From JAUMWX01 sp023394215 (GTDB lineage: Bacteria > Bacillota > Clostridia > Tissierellales > Peptoniphilaceae): DNA of 64,000 bases. Location: the NCBI GenBank assembly GCA_050313995.1, contig JBNPMM010000001.1. The stretch is one strand, 5' to 3'. Made by a program: the position numbers and the translations under genes. Below, piece by piece: positions 8,344-18,065 of the stretch. The notes under the pieces are model-generated. The model ran no database searches. It was not told the origin of the DNA and saw only the letters and a program-made list of their open reading frames with translations. Numbering within the stretch: the first letter of the stretch is position 1; every line of letters starts with the position of its first letter.

Positions 8344-10299
8344 TTATTTTGAAATTTTTATCTTTCTGGTAAGAGTCTTATCAAGAATTTCCTGCAACTT
8401 TACCCTACCGTCTTGATTTGTATGTATGCCATCCGGTTCAAAATACTCTTCGTGTCCGAGTGACGCTGTATACCAATCAACTATTTTAACCCTGTCATGT
8501 TTTTTTGCATAATCTGCAAGCACCTTATTTACCGGCCCCTCCCATTCTCTCGGAAGGCTTACATTTACAAAATATATATCAGAAAGTTTAAATGAAGCAA
8601 GTAAGCTTTCTACATGAGATTCTTCAAAATATCCATTTGAACCGAGGAAAAAAATCATAGCTGTATCCCTTGAATCATACTGAGCATATTTTTTGACCTC
8701 TTCATCCGAATTATAAAGTTGTCTTCCTATCTCTCCGTCAACTATTATTCCCGGATATTGCTCTGAAAAATAATCTCCTACGTTTACCGCTAAAGAATCT
8801 CCAAAAACTATTGCTGTTTTATATACATTCTCATTCACAATTTCTTTTTCTTTCTTTTCATTTTTTGTATTCTTTTCAGTATTTTGTTTCTCTTCTATAT
8901 CTTTAATTTCGTCCTTCTTTGCATCCTTTGGAGAAATTAGAGCACTTTTTGCATAGGATAAAAGATAAGTAGATTTCACCTGACTGGCTACATTTGTAAT
9001 AGTTTCATTTTCGCTCTTTTTAAGTTCTTCCTGAGCTTGTATCCCCTTATTAGTCTTATATGTTTTATTCATATTGCTGCTTACTTTATTTGTCGTCATC
9101 ATACCTGATACAAAAGGTAGCCCTTGTCCAAACAAGCCAAGTACGCTTAAAAATAAAATAAAACAAGTAAGGCCGAATTTAACTTTTCCCCATGTTTTTT
9201 TCATATTAAATTTCCTCATTAATTTTCTCTTTGATAGGGTAAATCTTCCCTTTTCAAGATAAAGATAACTGAAAAATGCCACTACGGTAAATACAATAGC
9301 TCTGATAACAGTTAACTTAAAGTTAGGCCCTAACATTTCCGATTTTGTTAGACTCAAAACAACTATAGGCCAATGCCATATATATAAAGAATACGATATT
9401 TGCCCTATCAATAAAAATATTACACTTAAAGGAGATTTTTGCCAAATATTTCCGGCTTTTATAACAGACAAAAGCAAGGCAAGACAAAAAATCGCAATTA
9501 ATAAAAATCCCCACTTATATATCCATAAGGAAAATTGAGATATTTTTATAGTCATAATAATGAAAATAAGCAAAAGTCCGAGTGAAATAAAGAAAAATTT
9601 AAGATTTTCCTTTTTGTTATCATCGGCTGTTAATTTATCAACCGGTAAAAAATAAGCGGCAACAGTGCCTATTAAAAATTCAAAGGCTCTTGTATCTGTT
9701 CCGTAATAAACTCTGTTTATCGAATTTATATCATAGTGCATAACCATAGAAACAAAAGAGGCTATTGCTAAAACTATTAAAAGTTCCACAAATCTTTCGC
9801 TGTTTCTTTTAACACTGTTTGTCCTTGATGTAAAAACATACATAAGAGGCACAAAAATATATAATTGCTGATTAACAGCCAAATACCATAAATGTTTAAA
9901 AGGACTCACTATACCGAAAGAATCAAAATAATCAACCTTTTGGAATATGTACCACCAGTTTGCTGTAAAAGTAGCACTAAATATCGAATCCTTATGAACC
10001 GATACAAGCAGATCTCTATAAAAAGTTGCCATAAAGGCCAAGATTAAAATAATCATAGTGATCAGTGCCGGGTACACCCTCTTAATATTTTTCTTTATTA
10101 AATTTTTATATTTTGTGAAATTATATTTATCGGGATCTTTCAGTAAGCTCGTCATCAAAAGATAACCCGAGATGACAAAAAATAAATCAACTCCCAGGAA
10201 ACCTCCTGGAAGAAGCTTTGAATTTATATGAAAGATAATTATAGCAACTATAGCTATAAACCTTAAAAACTCTATACCCTGTAATTTCGTTTTTTTCAT
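8344..10299 (-). CDS. OatA-like membrane O-acyltransferase with C-terminal SGNH domain
   Basis: A 651-aa two-part protein. Residues about 1-370 form an acyltransferase-3 domain with roughly ten membrane helices and the family opening GIEFLRFIAIVAIIIFH plus GVDLFFVISGYL. After a charged Lys/Glu/Asn linker (about 440-490) comes an extracellular SGNH hydrolase-type domain with VFGDSLAVNVGD (nucleophile Ser), FLGSNG and DGIHTN (Asp/His). This is the plan of OatA, which O-acetylates peptidoglycan muramic acid and confers lysozyme resistance; other cell-surface glycans are possible targets. The ATG at 10299 is chosen over 10311 because GGAGG lies 5 bases upstream of it and overlaps the earlier ATG. 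It is monocistronic. Confidence 0.88.
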   Translation of the reverse strand: MKKTKLQGIEFLRFIAIVAIIIFHINSKLLPGGFLGVDLFFVISGYLLMTSLLKDPDKYNFTKYKNLIKKNIKRVYPALITMIILILAFMATFYRDLLVSVHKDSIFSATFTANWWYIFQKVDYFDSFGIVSPFKHLWYLAVNQQLYIFVPLMYVFTSRTNSVKRNSERFVELLIVLAIASFVSMVMHYDINSINRVYYGTDTRAFEFLIGTVAAYFLPVDKLTADDNKKENLKFFFISLGLLLIFIIMTIKISQFSLWIYKWGFLLIAIFCLALLLSVIKAGNIWQKSPLSVIFLLIGQISYSLYIWHWPIVVLSLTKSEMLGPNFKLTVIRAIVFTVVAFFSYLYLEKGRFTLSKRKLMRKFNMKKTWGKVKFGLTCFILFLSVLGLFGQGLPFVSGMMTTNKVSSNMNKTYKTNKGIQAQEELKKSENETITNVASQVKSTYLLSYAKSALISPKDAKKDEIKDIEEKQNTEKNTKNEKKEKEIVNENVYKTAIVFGDSLAVNVGDYFSEQYPGIIVDGEIGRQLYNSDEEVKKYAQYDSRDTAMIFFLGSNGYFEESHVESLLASFKLSDIYFVNVSLPREWEGPVNKVLADYAKKHDRVKIVDWYTASLGHEEYFEPDGIHTNQDGRVKLQEILDKTLTRKIKISK

Positions 10300-10339
10300 A
10301 GGTGCCTCCATAGTACCTAAAGCTATTTATATCTATTAG

Positions 10340-10368
10340 ATTATAGCAATAAAACTTAGTTAAAACAA
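10340..10368 (-). promoter_or_regulatory. Promoter of the OatA-like gene
   Basis: TTGTTT (10368-10363), 17-base spacer, extended -10 TGCTATAAT (10345-10340 for the hexamer) on the minus strand. Confidence 0.65.
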
Positions 10369-10395
10369 TAGTTATTCAAGTCATAATCCAATTTT

Positions 10396-10439
10396 TAACA
10401 AAAACAATGGATTTAAAATGAAAACATTTTAAATCCATT
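10396..10439 (-). terminator. Terminator after purA
   Basis: A perfect 15-bp stem (10439-10425 with 10420-10406) and four-base loop, then GTTTTTGTT on the minus strand, starting 9 bases after the purA stop. The AT-rich stem could work on both strands. Confidence 0.85.
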
Positions 10440-10448
10440 CCATATAAT

Positions 10449-11729
10449 TTATTTATTTATAATTATATCTTCTCTGTTCGGTCCTGTACTTACAAAAGTA
10501 ATTTTCTTTTCCAAATAATCTTCAATAAATCTTATATATGCCTTACAAGCCTCAGGCAAGTCTTCGAAATTGGTAATTCCTCTGATATCTTCCTTCCAGC
10601 CATCAAGCTCTTTAAGTACGGGTTTAGCCTTTTTAAGTCTGCTTGTATTAGGAAAATCCTTTGTAATCTCACCATCTATGTCATAAGCTACACAAACAGG
10701 AATTTTATCCAAATAACTAAGTACATCAATAGCCGTAAGTGCTACATCTGTAGTCCCCTGTAAATCAACTCCATACTTTGTAGCTACCAAATCAAGCCAG
10801 CCCATTCTTCTCGGTCTTCCGGTTGTAGCACCGAATTCTCCCTTATCTCCGCCTCTAATCCTAAGTTCATCCGCTTTATTTTCATCCTTGATTTCACTTA
10901 CAAATTCTCCGGCACCTACAGCACTCGAATATGCCTTAACAACGGTTACTACTTCCTTTATCTCATAAGGAGCTATACCCAAGCTCACCGCTCCGAAACT
11001 TGCTAAAGTTGAAGAAGATGTAACCATAGGATAAATTCCGTGATCAGGATCTTTAAGAGAACCGAGCTGTCCTTCAAGAAGTATTGTTTTTCCTTCTTTT
11101 AATGCCTTATTTATAAGTGTATGTGTATCGCATACATAAGGTTTAATCATATCCCTATATTGAGAAAGTGTTGCAAGTACATCGCCTTCACAAATAGGAT
11201 CTTTTTCATATAAATGAACAAAAATCGGATTTTTTATTTGGCAAATATTTTTAACCTTTTCTGCCAAGGCTTCCTCGTCAAAGAGCTCACTCACCTGGAT
11301 ACCTATTTTAGCATATTTATCTGAGTAAAAAGGAGCTATACCGGATTTTGTAGATCCAAAGGCATTTCCGCCAAGCCTTTCTTCTTCATACTGATCTTGT
11401 AAAATATGATAAGGCATCAGGATCTGAGCCCTATCGGATACATATATCTTAGGACTTGGTGCATTACTATTTTTTAATTCTTCAAGTTCTTTTATTAAAA
11501 ACGGAATATTTAAGGCAACACCTGCCCCTATAATATTTACTGTATGGTTATAAAAGATACCTGACGGTAATAAATGCAAGGCAAATCTGCCATATTCATT
11601 TATTATTGTATGTCCGGCATTTGCTCCTCCTTGAAATCTCACTATATAATCGGCATCAGCCGCCAACATATCAGTAATCTTTCCCTTTCCTTCATCTCCC
11701 CAATTTGCTCCAACTATAGCTTTTATCAT
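10449..11729 (-). CDS. purA: Adenylosuccinate synthetase
   Basis: A 426-aa GTP-dependent enzyme joining IMP and aspartate, the first step from IMP to AMP. The glycine-rich GTP loop NWGDEGKGKITDML at the N-terminus, the switch region GGANAGHT, the catalytic His region and the IMP/GTP motifs GATTGRPRRMGW and STGPNREDIIIN are present. purB lies 10 bases upstream on the same strand, so both AMP-branch enzymes are made from one message. Length is normal. Confidence 0.97.
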   Translation of the reverse strand: MIKAIVGANWGDEGKGKITDMLAADADYIVRFQGGANAGHTIINEYGRFALHLLPSGIFYNHTVNIIGAGVALNIPFLIKELEELKNSNAPSPKIYVSDRAQILMPYHILQDQYEEERLGGNAFGSTKSGIAPFYSDKYAKIGIQVSELFDEEALAEKVKNICQIKNPIFVHLYEKDPICEGDVLATLSQYRDMIKPYVCDTHTLINKALKEGKTILLEGQLGSLKDPDHGIYPMVTSSSTLASFGAVSLGIAPYEIKEVVTVVKAYSSAVGAGEFVSEIKDENKADELRIRGGDKGEFGATTGRPRRMGWLDLVATKYGVDLQGTTDVALTAIDVLSYLDKIPVCVAYDIDGEITKDFPNTSRLKKAKPVLKELDGWKEDIRGITNFEDLPEACKAYIRFIEDYLEKKITFVSTGPNREDIIINK

Positions 11730-11739
11730 ATTTTACCCC

Positions 11740-13170
11740 TTATAAACTAATATTTACCTCAAGTCCTAAAACTTCTTTGTTATTCTCCAATATAGGCTTT
11801 ACAAGCTTATCCAAAAATTCGCTCACCTGTCCCGGACATCTCCCTATATAGGAGGATGAATCCATTATTTTATCAAGATCTTCTTTTTCAAGCTTAAAGC
11901 TGCCGTCTTCAAGTATAAGCTCCAAAAGATTGTTACTTAATCCCTTTTCCTTTACGTTTTTACCGGCAAGCATTGACAGTTCCCTTATCTTTTCATGAAG
12001 TTCCTGTCTGTCACCACCGTTTTTCACTGCCTTCATAAGTATATTTTCCGTAGCCATAAAAGGCATTTCTTCCTGTAAATGTTTTTCTATTACTTTAGGA
12101 TAAACAACCAAGCCGTCTATTACATTCAAAATCAAATCAAGCATACCGTCTGCCGCCAAGAAGGTTTCTGAAACTGCAAGTCTCTTGTTTGCAGAATCGT
12201 CAAGACTTCTTTCAAGCCACTGAGTAGATGCGACTAATGCCGGATTTTGCACATTTGCCATAATATACTTGGCAAGTGACGAAATTCTTTCACTTCTTAT
12301 AGGATTCCTCTTATAGGCCATTGCGGAAGAACCTACCTGATTTTTCTCAAAAGGTTCCTCTATTTCTTTAAGGTGTTGAAGGAGTCTTATATCATTTGTC
12401 ATTTTATGTGCACTTTGCCCTATTGATGAAAGTACGCTTAGAACCCTATAATCAAGCTTTCTTGAATAAGTTTGCCCTGAAACCAAGTAGAAATCATCAA
12501 ATCCCATTTCGTTGGCAACCAATCTGTCAAGCTCTTTAACTTTGTTTTCATCATTTTCAAATAACTCCATAAATGAAGCTTGACTTCCTGTAGTTCCCTT
12601 AGAACCCAAAAGCTTCAGTTGCCCCATCATATACTCAAGATCGGATAAATCCATTACAAAATCATTTATCCAAAGACTTGCCCGCTTTCCAACCGTTGTA
12701 GGTTGAGCCGCCTGAAAATGAGTGAATCCGAGAGTAGGCAAACTCTTATATTCATCCGCAAAATTTGACAACTTATAAATTACATTAACAAGTTTCTTAT
12801 GGATTATTTCCATAGCCTTCTTCATCAATATAATATCAGTATTGTCCCCTACATAACAACTTGTTGCTCCCAGATGAATTATTGCCTTTGCTTTAGGGCA
12901 TTGAAGCCCATAAGCATATATGTGACTCATAACATCATGCCTTACCAATTTTTCTCTTTCTCTTGCAACATCTAAATTAAGATTATCCGCATTTGCTTCC
13001 AATTCATCGATCTGCTCCTGACTTATATCAAGTCCCAAAGATTTTTGAGCTCTTGCTAAAGCAATCCACAGCCTTCTCCATGTTTTGAATTTTGTTTTTG
13101 GAGCAAATATTTCCTGCATTTCTTTAGAACTATACCTATTTGACAAGGGGCTTACATATCTATCTTCCAT
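11740..13170 (-). CDS. purB: Adenylosuccinate lyase
   Basis: A 476-aa fumarase/aspartase-superfamily enzyme acting in purine synthesis (SAICAR cleavage and AMP formation). It shows ATSCYVGDNTD, the substrate loop GFTHFQAAQPTTVGKRA and the family signature SSAMAYKRNPIRSE with the catalytic Ser loop. At 476 aa it matches the longer Firmicute/eukaryote-like PurB subgroup. Directly followed by purA; preceded by a DUF1905 gene 30 bases upstream. Confidence 0.96.
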   Translation of the reverse strand: MEDRYVSPLSNRYSSKEMQEIFAPKTKFKTWRRLWIALARAQKSLGLDISQEQIDELEANADNLNLDVAREREKLVRHDVMSHIYAYGLQCPKAKAIIHLGATSCYVGDNTDIILMKKAMEIIHKKLVNVIYKLSNFADEYKSLPTLGFTHFQAAQPTTVGKRASLWINDFVMDLSDLEYMMGQLKLLGSKGTTGSQASFMELFENDENKVKELDRLVANEMGFDDFYLVSGQTYSRKLDYRVLSVLSSIGQSAHKMTNDIRLLQHLKEIEEPFEKNQVGSSAMAYKRNPIRSERISSLAKYIMANVQNPALVASTQWLERSLDDSANKRLAVSETFLAADGMLDLILNVIDGLVVYPKVIEKHLQEEMPFMATENILMKAVKNGGDRQELHEKIRELSMLAGKNVKEKGLSNNLLELILEDGSFKLEKEDLDKIMDSSSYIGRCPGQVSEFLDKLVKPILENNKEVLGLEVNISL

Positions 13171-13200
13171 TTATTCTCCCAATTAAAATTTACACAGTTT

Positions 13201-13494
13201 TCAATCCGATAAGGGTCTTACAACAACATGAATACTGTCATCCTCACCCTTATTTAAACTTTTTCTTATATCCTTAAGCAAACCTATGATATAAGAAACA
13301 TTACCCTTTTCATCCTTTATTCCCATATTTACAATGCTTCCCCTATATGGAATCCCATCAAACAAAACATCAACTTTAAGGCGTCCTTTACCGAATTCTT
13401 CCTTGATATTCCAAGGAAATACAATATAGGCCCCACCCTTCTCAGGAATTTCATGAATTAAGGCATCAAACTCATAGCATTCTTTTGCCATCAT
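13201..13494 (-). CDS. DUF1905-family small protein
   Basis: A 97-aa protein whose whole length fits DUF1905, a small beta-barrel family of unknown function: FDALIHEIPEKGGAYIVFPW, GKGRLKVDVLFDGIPYRGS, then a C-terminal DDSIHVVVRP strand. Two ATGs are adjacent; AGGAG is 3 bases before the first and 6 before the second, so residue 2 (start at 13491) is a little more likely. It may be co-transcribed with purB-purA; no functional link is implied. Confidence 0.8.
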   Translation of the reverse strand: MMAKECYEFDALIHEIPEKGGAYIVFPWNIKEEFGKGRLKVDVLFDGIPYRGSIVNMGIKDEKGNVSYIIGLLKDIRKSLNKGEDDSIHVVVRPLSD

Positions 13495-13552
13495 TTTCTC
13501 CTTCTTCCGTTAGGCTCTACAATCACAGAGCATATAATATCATATTATTACA

Positions 13553-14917
13553 TCAATGTGTAATAGTTTTTAACCACCTTTTTTTCAGATAAAGGGGATA
13601 GATAAGAATAAACTTAAATAACTCTTCCAAACTTACTATTGTAAATACAAGTTCAATTGACCATCTGAAGATTATTACACCGATAAAAGACATAGGTATT
13701 GCAAAAAGCCACATAGTAATTGATTCAAATATAAAAGGAAGTTTGGTCTCCCCTCCAGCTCTGAATATTCCTACAAATATCATGCCGTTAAAAAATCTGA
13801 ATGATATAAAAATCCCCCTTATTACAAGAAGATTTTTGGCAGCACTGTATATCGACGGTTCTATATCCCCATAAATCTTCATTAATAAATCCGACAAAGC
13901 TATTAAAATAAGGCTTGATATAAAACTAAGTATCAAAACCAATTGCAAAAAATAAGTAGCTTCTTTTTGTGCATAATCCCTGTCTTGAGCCCCTAAACTT
14001 TGACCTATTAGAACCGCCGCTGCGGCGGAAATTGAATTACCCGCTATAAAAAATACATTTTGAATGGTATTCGTAAGCTGAATAGCTGCTGTAGCATCTT
14101 TACCTATCCTGGCATATGCTATAGAAAATAAAAGCTGACCAAGTGACCAAAAAACTTCAGCCGCTATTATAGGAACCGCTATCTTAAAAAATTTACCCAA
14201 AAGATTAAATTGAATCCTGCCAAGAGAAACCGGTCTTATATCCTCTTTAGGGGAATCTTTCTTAAATACCTTAATACTTAACAATACAAACTCCAAAAAC
14301 CTCGCTATGATGGTTCCCAAAGCCGCACCGGCAACTCCTAAAGCCGGAGCTCCGAATTTACCGAAAATAAATATATAATTGAAGATAACATTTGTAAAAA
14401 ACGATAACAAAGAAATCAATAAGGATTCCTTACCCCTGTTACAAGACCTCAATACAGTATTAAAGGCTTGAGAAAATGCCGATATAATAAAAGTAAGAGC
14501 TATAAGCTTCAAATAACCGACCCCTAAATTTATCACCTCAGAATCCGGTATCAGTATACCCATTATTTGATAAGGAAACATCAGGGCAATCCCTGTAAAA
14601 ATAAGACTCATGATAAACACAAGTTGTAGAGTTATTGAAAGATATCTTTTAACCTCTTTAGTATTTTGATCTCCAAAATATTGAGCAAAAAATACGGCTC
14701 CGGCGCTGCAAATACCGTAAACAGCTATTATAAAGAAAAATACAAACTGATTTACAAGTCCGACTGCAGCAATTTCCCCAGCTCCCAAGGAAGATATCAT
14801 AACAGTATCAGCCATATTTATAGATGTTGATATTAAAAATTGAAAAGCAATAGGAAACGCAACCGCAAACATCTGCTGGAGAAATCCCCTATCCTTCCAA
14901 AATAAAGCCTTCTTCAT
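13553..14917 (-). CDS. MATE-family multidrug/Na+ antiporter
   Basis: A 454-aa protein with about twelve membrane helices in two related halves, each opening with a MATE repeat (FLQQMFAVAFPIAFQFLISTS with SINMADTVMIS; FFKIAVPIIAAEVFWSLGQ). Family residues such as GAGEIAAVGLVNQ and AVLIGQSLGAQD are visible. It should export cationic compounds with Na+ or H+; the substrate cannot be told. Single gene with its own promoter. Confidence 0.93.
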   Translation of the reverse strand: MKKALFWKDRGFLQQMFAVAFPIAFQFLISTSINMADTVMISSLGAGEIAAVGLVNQFVFFFIIAVYGICSAGAVFFAQYFGDQNTKEVKRYLSITLQLVFIMSLIFTGIALMFPYQIMGILIPDSEVINLGVGYLKLIALTFIISAFSQAFNTVLRSCNRGKESLLISLLSFFTNVIFNYIFIFGKFGAPALGVAGAALGTIIARFLEFVLLSIKVFKKDSPKEDIRPVSLGRIQFNLLGKFFKIAVPIIAAEVFWSLGQLLFSIAYARIGKDATAAIQLTNTIQNVFFIAGNSISAAAAVLIGQSLGAQDRDYAQKEATYFLQLVLILSFISSLILIALSDLLMKIYGDIEPSIYSAAKNLLVIRGIFISFRFFNGMIFVGIFRAGGETKLPFIFESITMWLFAIPMSFIGVIIFRWSIELVFTIVSLEELFKFILIYPLYLKKRWLKTITH

Positions 14918-14953
14918 ATAAAAATTTTCCTTTCATATTGATTTAACCTGATT

Positions 14954-14982
14954 ATTTTAGCATTAAATTGCGGATTTGACAA
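14954..14982 (-). promoter_or_regulatory. Promoter of the MATE gene
   Basis: TTGTCA (14982-14977), 17-base spacer, extended -10 TGCTAAAAT (hexamer 14959-14954) on the minus strand, about 40 bases before the MATE start codon. Confidence 0.7.
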
Positions 14983-15018
14983 AAAAAGTGTTGCTAAAAC
15001 AAATATAAACATTACTTT

Positions 15019-15810
15019 TCAGACAATATAAAGCCTGCTAAAAAAGATGTATAATGAAGTAAATAATAATACTAATAAACCTTTTAGAAAACTTATTCCT
15101 TCTATGCCATAATTTACCTGTATGCTACCTGTAACAACTTAAAATAAGTTATAGGATTGTAAGATCCTAAATTTGGATAAAATAATGCTATTAATAATAA
15201 AATTAAAATTACAGCTAATGTCGATGAGTATACTAAATATTTCTTATACGAAATTATCCAGAACATTTGAAGCATACTATATATAAACATAAAATTTAAT
15301 AAAATCATAGTTACAGATTCAAATAAATAAATCCATAAAGGAATAAAGTTAAAAAAATTTGAAAAATCCATATCTGCCATAGGATTTTTTACTAAGCCTA
15401 TATATTTCATAATCGGATAATTTAAAGTTTTCAAAGGATTATGAAAAACTCCTATTAATACTACAAATAAAATTAAAATCCCTATAAATTTGCATCCACC
15501 GTAAAGTCCTGAAAAATACTTACTAATATATACTTTTCTCCTGCTTATGGGTTGGGTTCTTAAAAACTCAAATTGCTTACCGTTATAAAATTCCAAAGAA
15601 TAATTATCTCCAAAAAATAATATAGCCAATTTTGTGATTAATCTACTTTCTTCTATAAAAATTAGCAAAGTTAATATAAATTCTATAAATAAACGTAAAC
15701 TTAATATAACGCCCACTTAGGAACTTTCTGACTATATATCAGAAGTTAAACTATAAAAATCTCATAAAAGTAAAATATAGTTCACTTTTTACCAATATCA
15801 ATAAATCCAT
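15019..15810 (-). pseudogene. Decayed ABC-2 type permease
   Basis: Three pieces of one membrane protein in three frames. An ATG at 15810 opens MDLLILVKSELYFTFMRFL and then stops (15751). After a short inverted-repeat patch, a 200-codon open frame (15716-15114) holds hydrophobic segments and the ABC-2 permease sentence FLRTQPISRRKVYISKYFSG, ending ...LLQVAYR-stop. The tail QVNYGIEGISFLKGLLVLLF continues in another frame to a TGA at 15021-15019. The frame change sits at an 11-base near-repeat (ACAGGTAGCAT then ACAGGTA). No ABC ATPase gene is next to it. Sequencing error could explain the second break, not the first. Confidence 0.65.
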
Positions 15811-15830
15811 ATAAATCAATGTATAAAAGA

Positions 15831-15869
15831 TAGTGTTGCAGAATGATTATTGCTAATTCTATAACACTA
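15831..15869. terminator. Inverted repeat after the truncated permease, possible bidirectional terminator
   Basis: TAGTGTT (15831-15837) pairs with AACACTA (15863-15869), extended inside by ATTCT/AGAAT-type pairing; plus strand is followed by CTTTTTAATAAAATTTTT, minus strand by TCTTTTATA. Confidence 0.5.
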
Positions 15870-15899
15870 CTTTTTAATAAAATTTTTATTCGTTATGTT

Positions 15900-16490
15900 C
15901 TAAAGAGGGAAAAATATTGGTATGAATATTAAAGAAACTACAGTAATAACAATAGTCAAACTAATACCAGGCTTAAAGAAATCCATAAATTTTAAGTTCT
16001 CCGGTTTTACTACTAATGTATTAGTTCCTGAACCTACAGGCGATAAGAAAGGTGAAGAAGCAGCTATACAAATGGCTATTGCAACCGCTTCAGTATTCAT
16101 TCCATAGTTTATGGCAATAGGTAAAAATATGGGTGTAACCAATAATGCCGTTGTTGTATTCATCATAATATTAGTTAAAATTACTGTAAGAATAAATATA
16201 ACAGCAAGCAATGCAAATTTGCTTGGAGTATTTCCAAGTAATCCTATGACTGTATTTGCAATTAGTTTGCCACCACCGCTTAAATCCATAGCTTTTGATA
16301 CTGCACTCATTCCGCCTACTATTAAAACAGTAGAAATATCTATTGAATTAAAAGCTTCTTTTTCAGTAAGACATCCTGTGGCTACTATCAATATAGCTCC
16401 GATTGTTGCTACAAGATGCATAGGTAGCCCAGGTATTTCATATGCCATTGTAATCAATACAGCTATTAAGATAAATACTGAATGGAAAAC
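15900..16490 (-). pseudogene. C-terminal half of an SLC13/anion-type permease, N-terminus deleted
   Basis: About 190 codons of a polytopic transporter. The stretch GCLTEKEAFNSIDISTVLIV, TNIMMNTTTALLVTPI and IAASSPFLSPVGSGTNTLV matches the second inverted repeat of the DASS/SLC13 (sodium- or proton-coupled anion) permeases, including the conserved xNx/SPxGTNT-type substrate loop. The open frame runs up to about 16500 with no start codon and RBS in a sensible place, and the N-terminal repeat is missing. It abuts, head to head, a LysR regulator that is also missing its N-terminus. Confidence 0.7.
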
Positions 16491-17149
16491 TATCAGGAAA
16501 AGTTGCTATAGGTATGACTACATGGCGTTCTCAAATTATATTTCCAAAGCTCTTACCTCTCGTAAAAGAGAGATTTCCAAATATAAATATTACTGCATTT
16601 GAGGGAAATCACGATTATTTAGAGAATCTGTTTGACACTAATAAGGTTGATTTTTGTATCTTTCACTTACCAAATAAATATGACGGTATAGTATATGAAA
16701 AAATAAGAAGTGAAAAAATTTTATTATGTGTTAATTCTAATAATCCAATCATTAGAAGCTTATCATATGAAAATATAAGCGGATTTAAAGAAATTAAAAG
16801 TAAAGATTTTTTGATATTCAAAAATTCTAATTTTATAATGCTTAAAAATGGTCAAAATATAAGGCTCTTAATTGATAATTATCTAAACTCACTTATGATA
16901 ACCCCTAATGAAATTTTTGAAACCAGCAATATAACGACAGCAACAGAACTTGTCAGGAAAAATTTAGGAATAACCTTTGTCCCTGAAGATATGATGCATA
17001 CAATAGGTTATTCTGAAAATTTAACATTTTACCATATAAAAGATTCTCATCTTAATTGGGATCTTTGTGTAGCAAGAAGAAAAGATAAACCTCTAAGTTA
17101 TATATCAAAAGTTGTAGTGGATACCTTAAAAGAGGTATATGGAAACTGA
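16475..17149 (+). pseudogene. LysR-type regulator lacking its DNA-binding domain
   Basis: The open frame begins after a TAA (16472-16474) with ILNGKLSGKVAIGMTTWRSQ and continues through a full substrate-binding domain, TTWRSQIIFPKLLPLVKERF, to DTLKEVYGN. LysR proteins have a winged HTH of about 60 residues plus linker before this point; here the linker is the first thing left. The best start inside (ATG 16514) has no good RBS. Reading direction is away from the truncated permease, the classic divergent LysR/target arrangement, so I read both as halves left by one deletion across their shared promoter. Confidence 0.7.
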
Positions 17150-17182
17150 TTAAAAGCAAAAAGCTAAAGGCAAACTCCAAAG

Positions 17183-17224
17183 ATATGTCTCCTTATTCGT
17201 ATTACATATGAAAAGGAGACATAT
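17183..17224. repeat. 12-bp inverted repeat downstream of the LysR remnant
   Basis: ATATGTCTCCTT (17183-17194) is repeated inverted as AAGGAGACATAT (17213-17224) around an 18-base AT-rich loop. There is no clear T-run on either side, so it is either a weak bidirectional terminator between two convergent genes or a protein site. Confidence 0.5.
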
Positions 17225-17264
17225 AACAATTAAAAGAATATTTTTATTATATACTTATATCAAA

Positions 17265-18065
17265 TTAAACATGAAAATCTTTTTCACAAAACACCTTAAT
17301 TCCTATTGTATAGAATAAAACTGAACCAAGAAACAAAATTATTGCTCCCATTACAGCACTGCTTTGATTTACCAAAAGCCCTCTTGCATCAAATAAGCTA
17401 AAAAAAGTAAAATACCTTGCTGCATTAGCTTTTCCACCCGTATTCGCAAGCATTTGAATTATATACATAAGTGCAGGAATACCCGCTCCAAGACCTATAC
17501 TATATTTTGTTTCAGAAAAAATGCAAGATGCAAGAAATGTAATAGATCCTATAAATAAATGTAAACATAAAAGTGAGATGTTTATTTTTAAAATTTCCGA
17601 TATTGCTAATTCTTTGGAAAAAGTTAAATTTACCATTACTATTTCTAATCCTGTTGTATAGAATACAAGTAAAAATATCCCACTTATAAGAACAAACATC
17701 TGTGTAATTACTATACTATTTCGTTTTACAGGGGCTGCCAGTAGTGTTACCATCGAACCTTTTTCCACATATTTGGCTATAAGCCCGTTTCCACGCAAAA
17801 TACAAAACAGCATAGGAAAAATCAATAATATAAATCCGTAAAGGTAAGATATCATAAATCCTATTAAAGTATTTTCACCTGCTGTCATACCAACTGAAGC
17901 CATAAATTTAGGCATTGTCTTATAAAAACTATCCAATGTATTCATCATTTCAGGATCATACATACTAATGATAATAGAAACATACAAAGATATAATAAGT
18001 GCAAATATAAAAAGCATTTTTAAGCTACTCTTCATTTCACGCTTATATAAGGTTTTATTAATCAT
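17265..18065 (-). CDS. ABC-2 type permease subunit
   Basis: A 266-aa membrane protein with about six transmembrane helices and the family opening NKTLYKREMKSSLKMLFIFALI; an ABC-2 permease body follows (GFILLIFPMLFCILRGNGLI, VEKGSMVTLLAAPVKRNSIV). Its ATG overlaps the ATPase gene stop by 4 bases, so the two make one exporter. The best-known relatives of such pairs (BcrA/BcrB-like) export lipids, lantibiotics or peptides, but the substrate is unknown. Confidence 0.85.
   Translation of the reverse strand: MINKTLYKREMKSSLKMLFIFALIISLYVSIIISMYDPEMMNTLDSFYKTMPKFMASVGMTAGENTLIGFMISYLYGFILLIFPMLFCILRGNGLIAKYVEKGSMVTLLAAPVKRNSIVITQMFVLISGIFLLVFYTTGLEIVMVNLTFSKELAISEILKINISLLCLHLFIGSITFLASCIFSETKYSIGLGAGIPALMYIIQMLANTGGKANAARYFTFFSLFDARGLLVNQSSAVMGAIILFLGSVLFYTIGIKVFCEKDFHV

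Noticed and set aside
16111..16602. Plus-strand open frame of 163 codons across the LysR/permease junction
   Set aside because: It is the antisense of the permease fragment and changes into an alternative frame of the LysR part; the minus-strand frame has clear transporter sequence.
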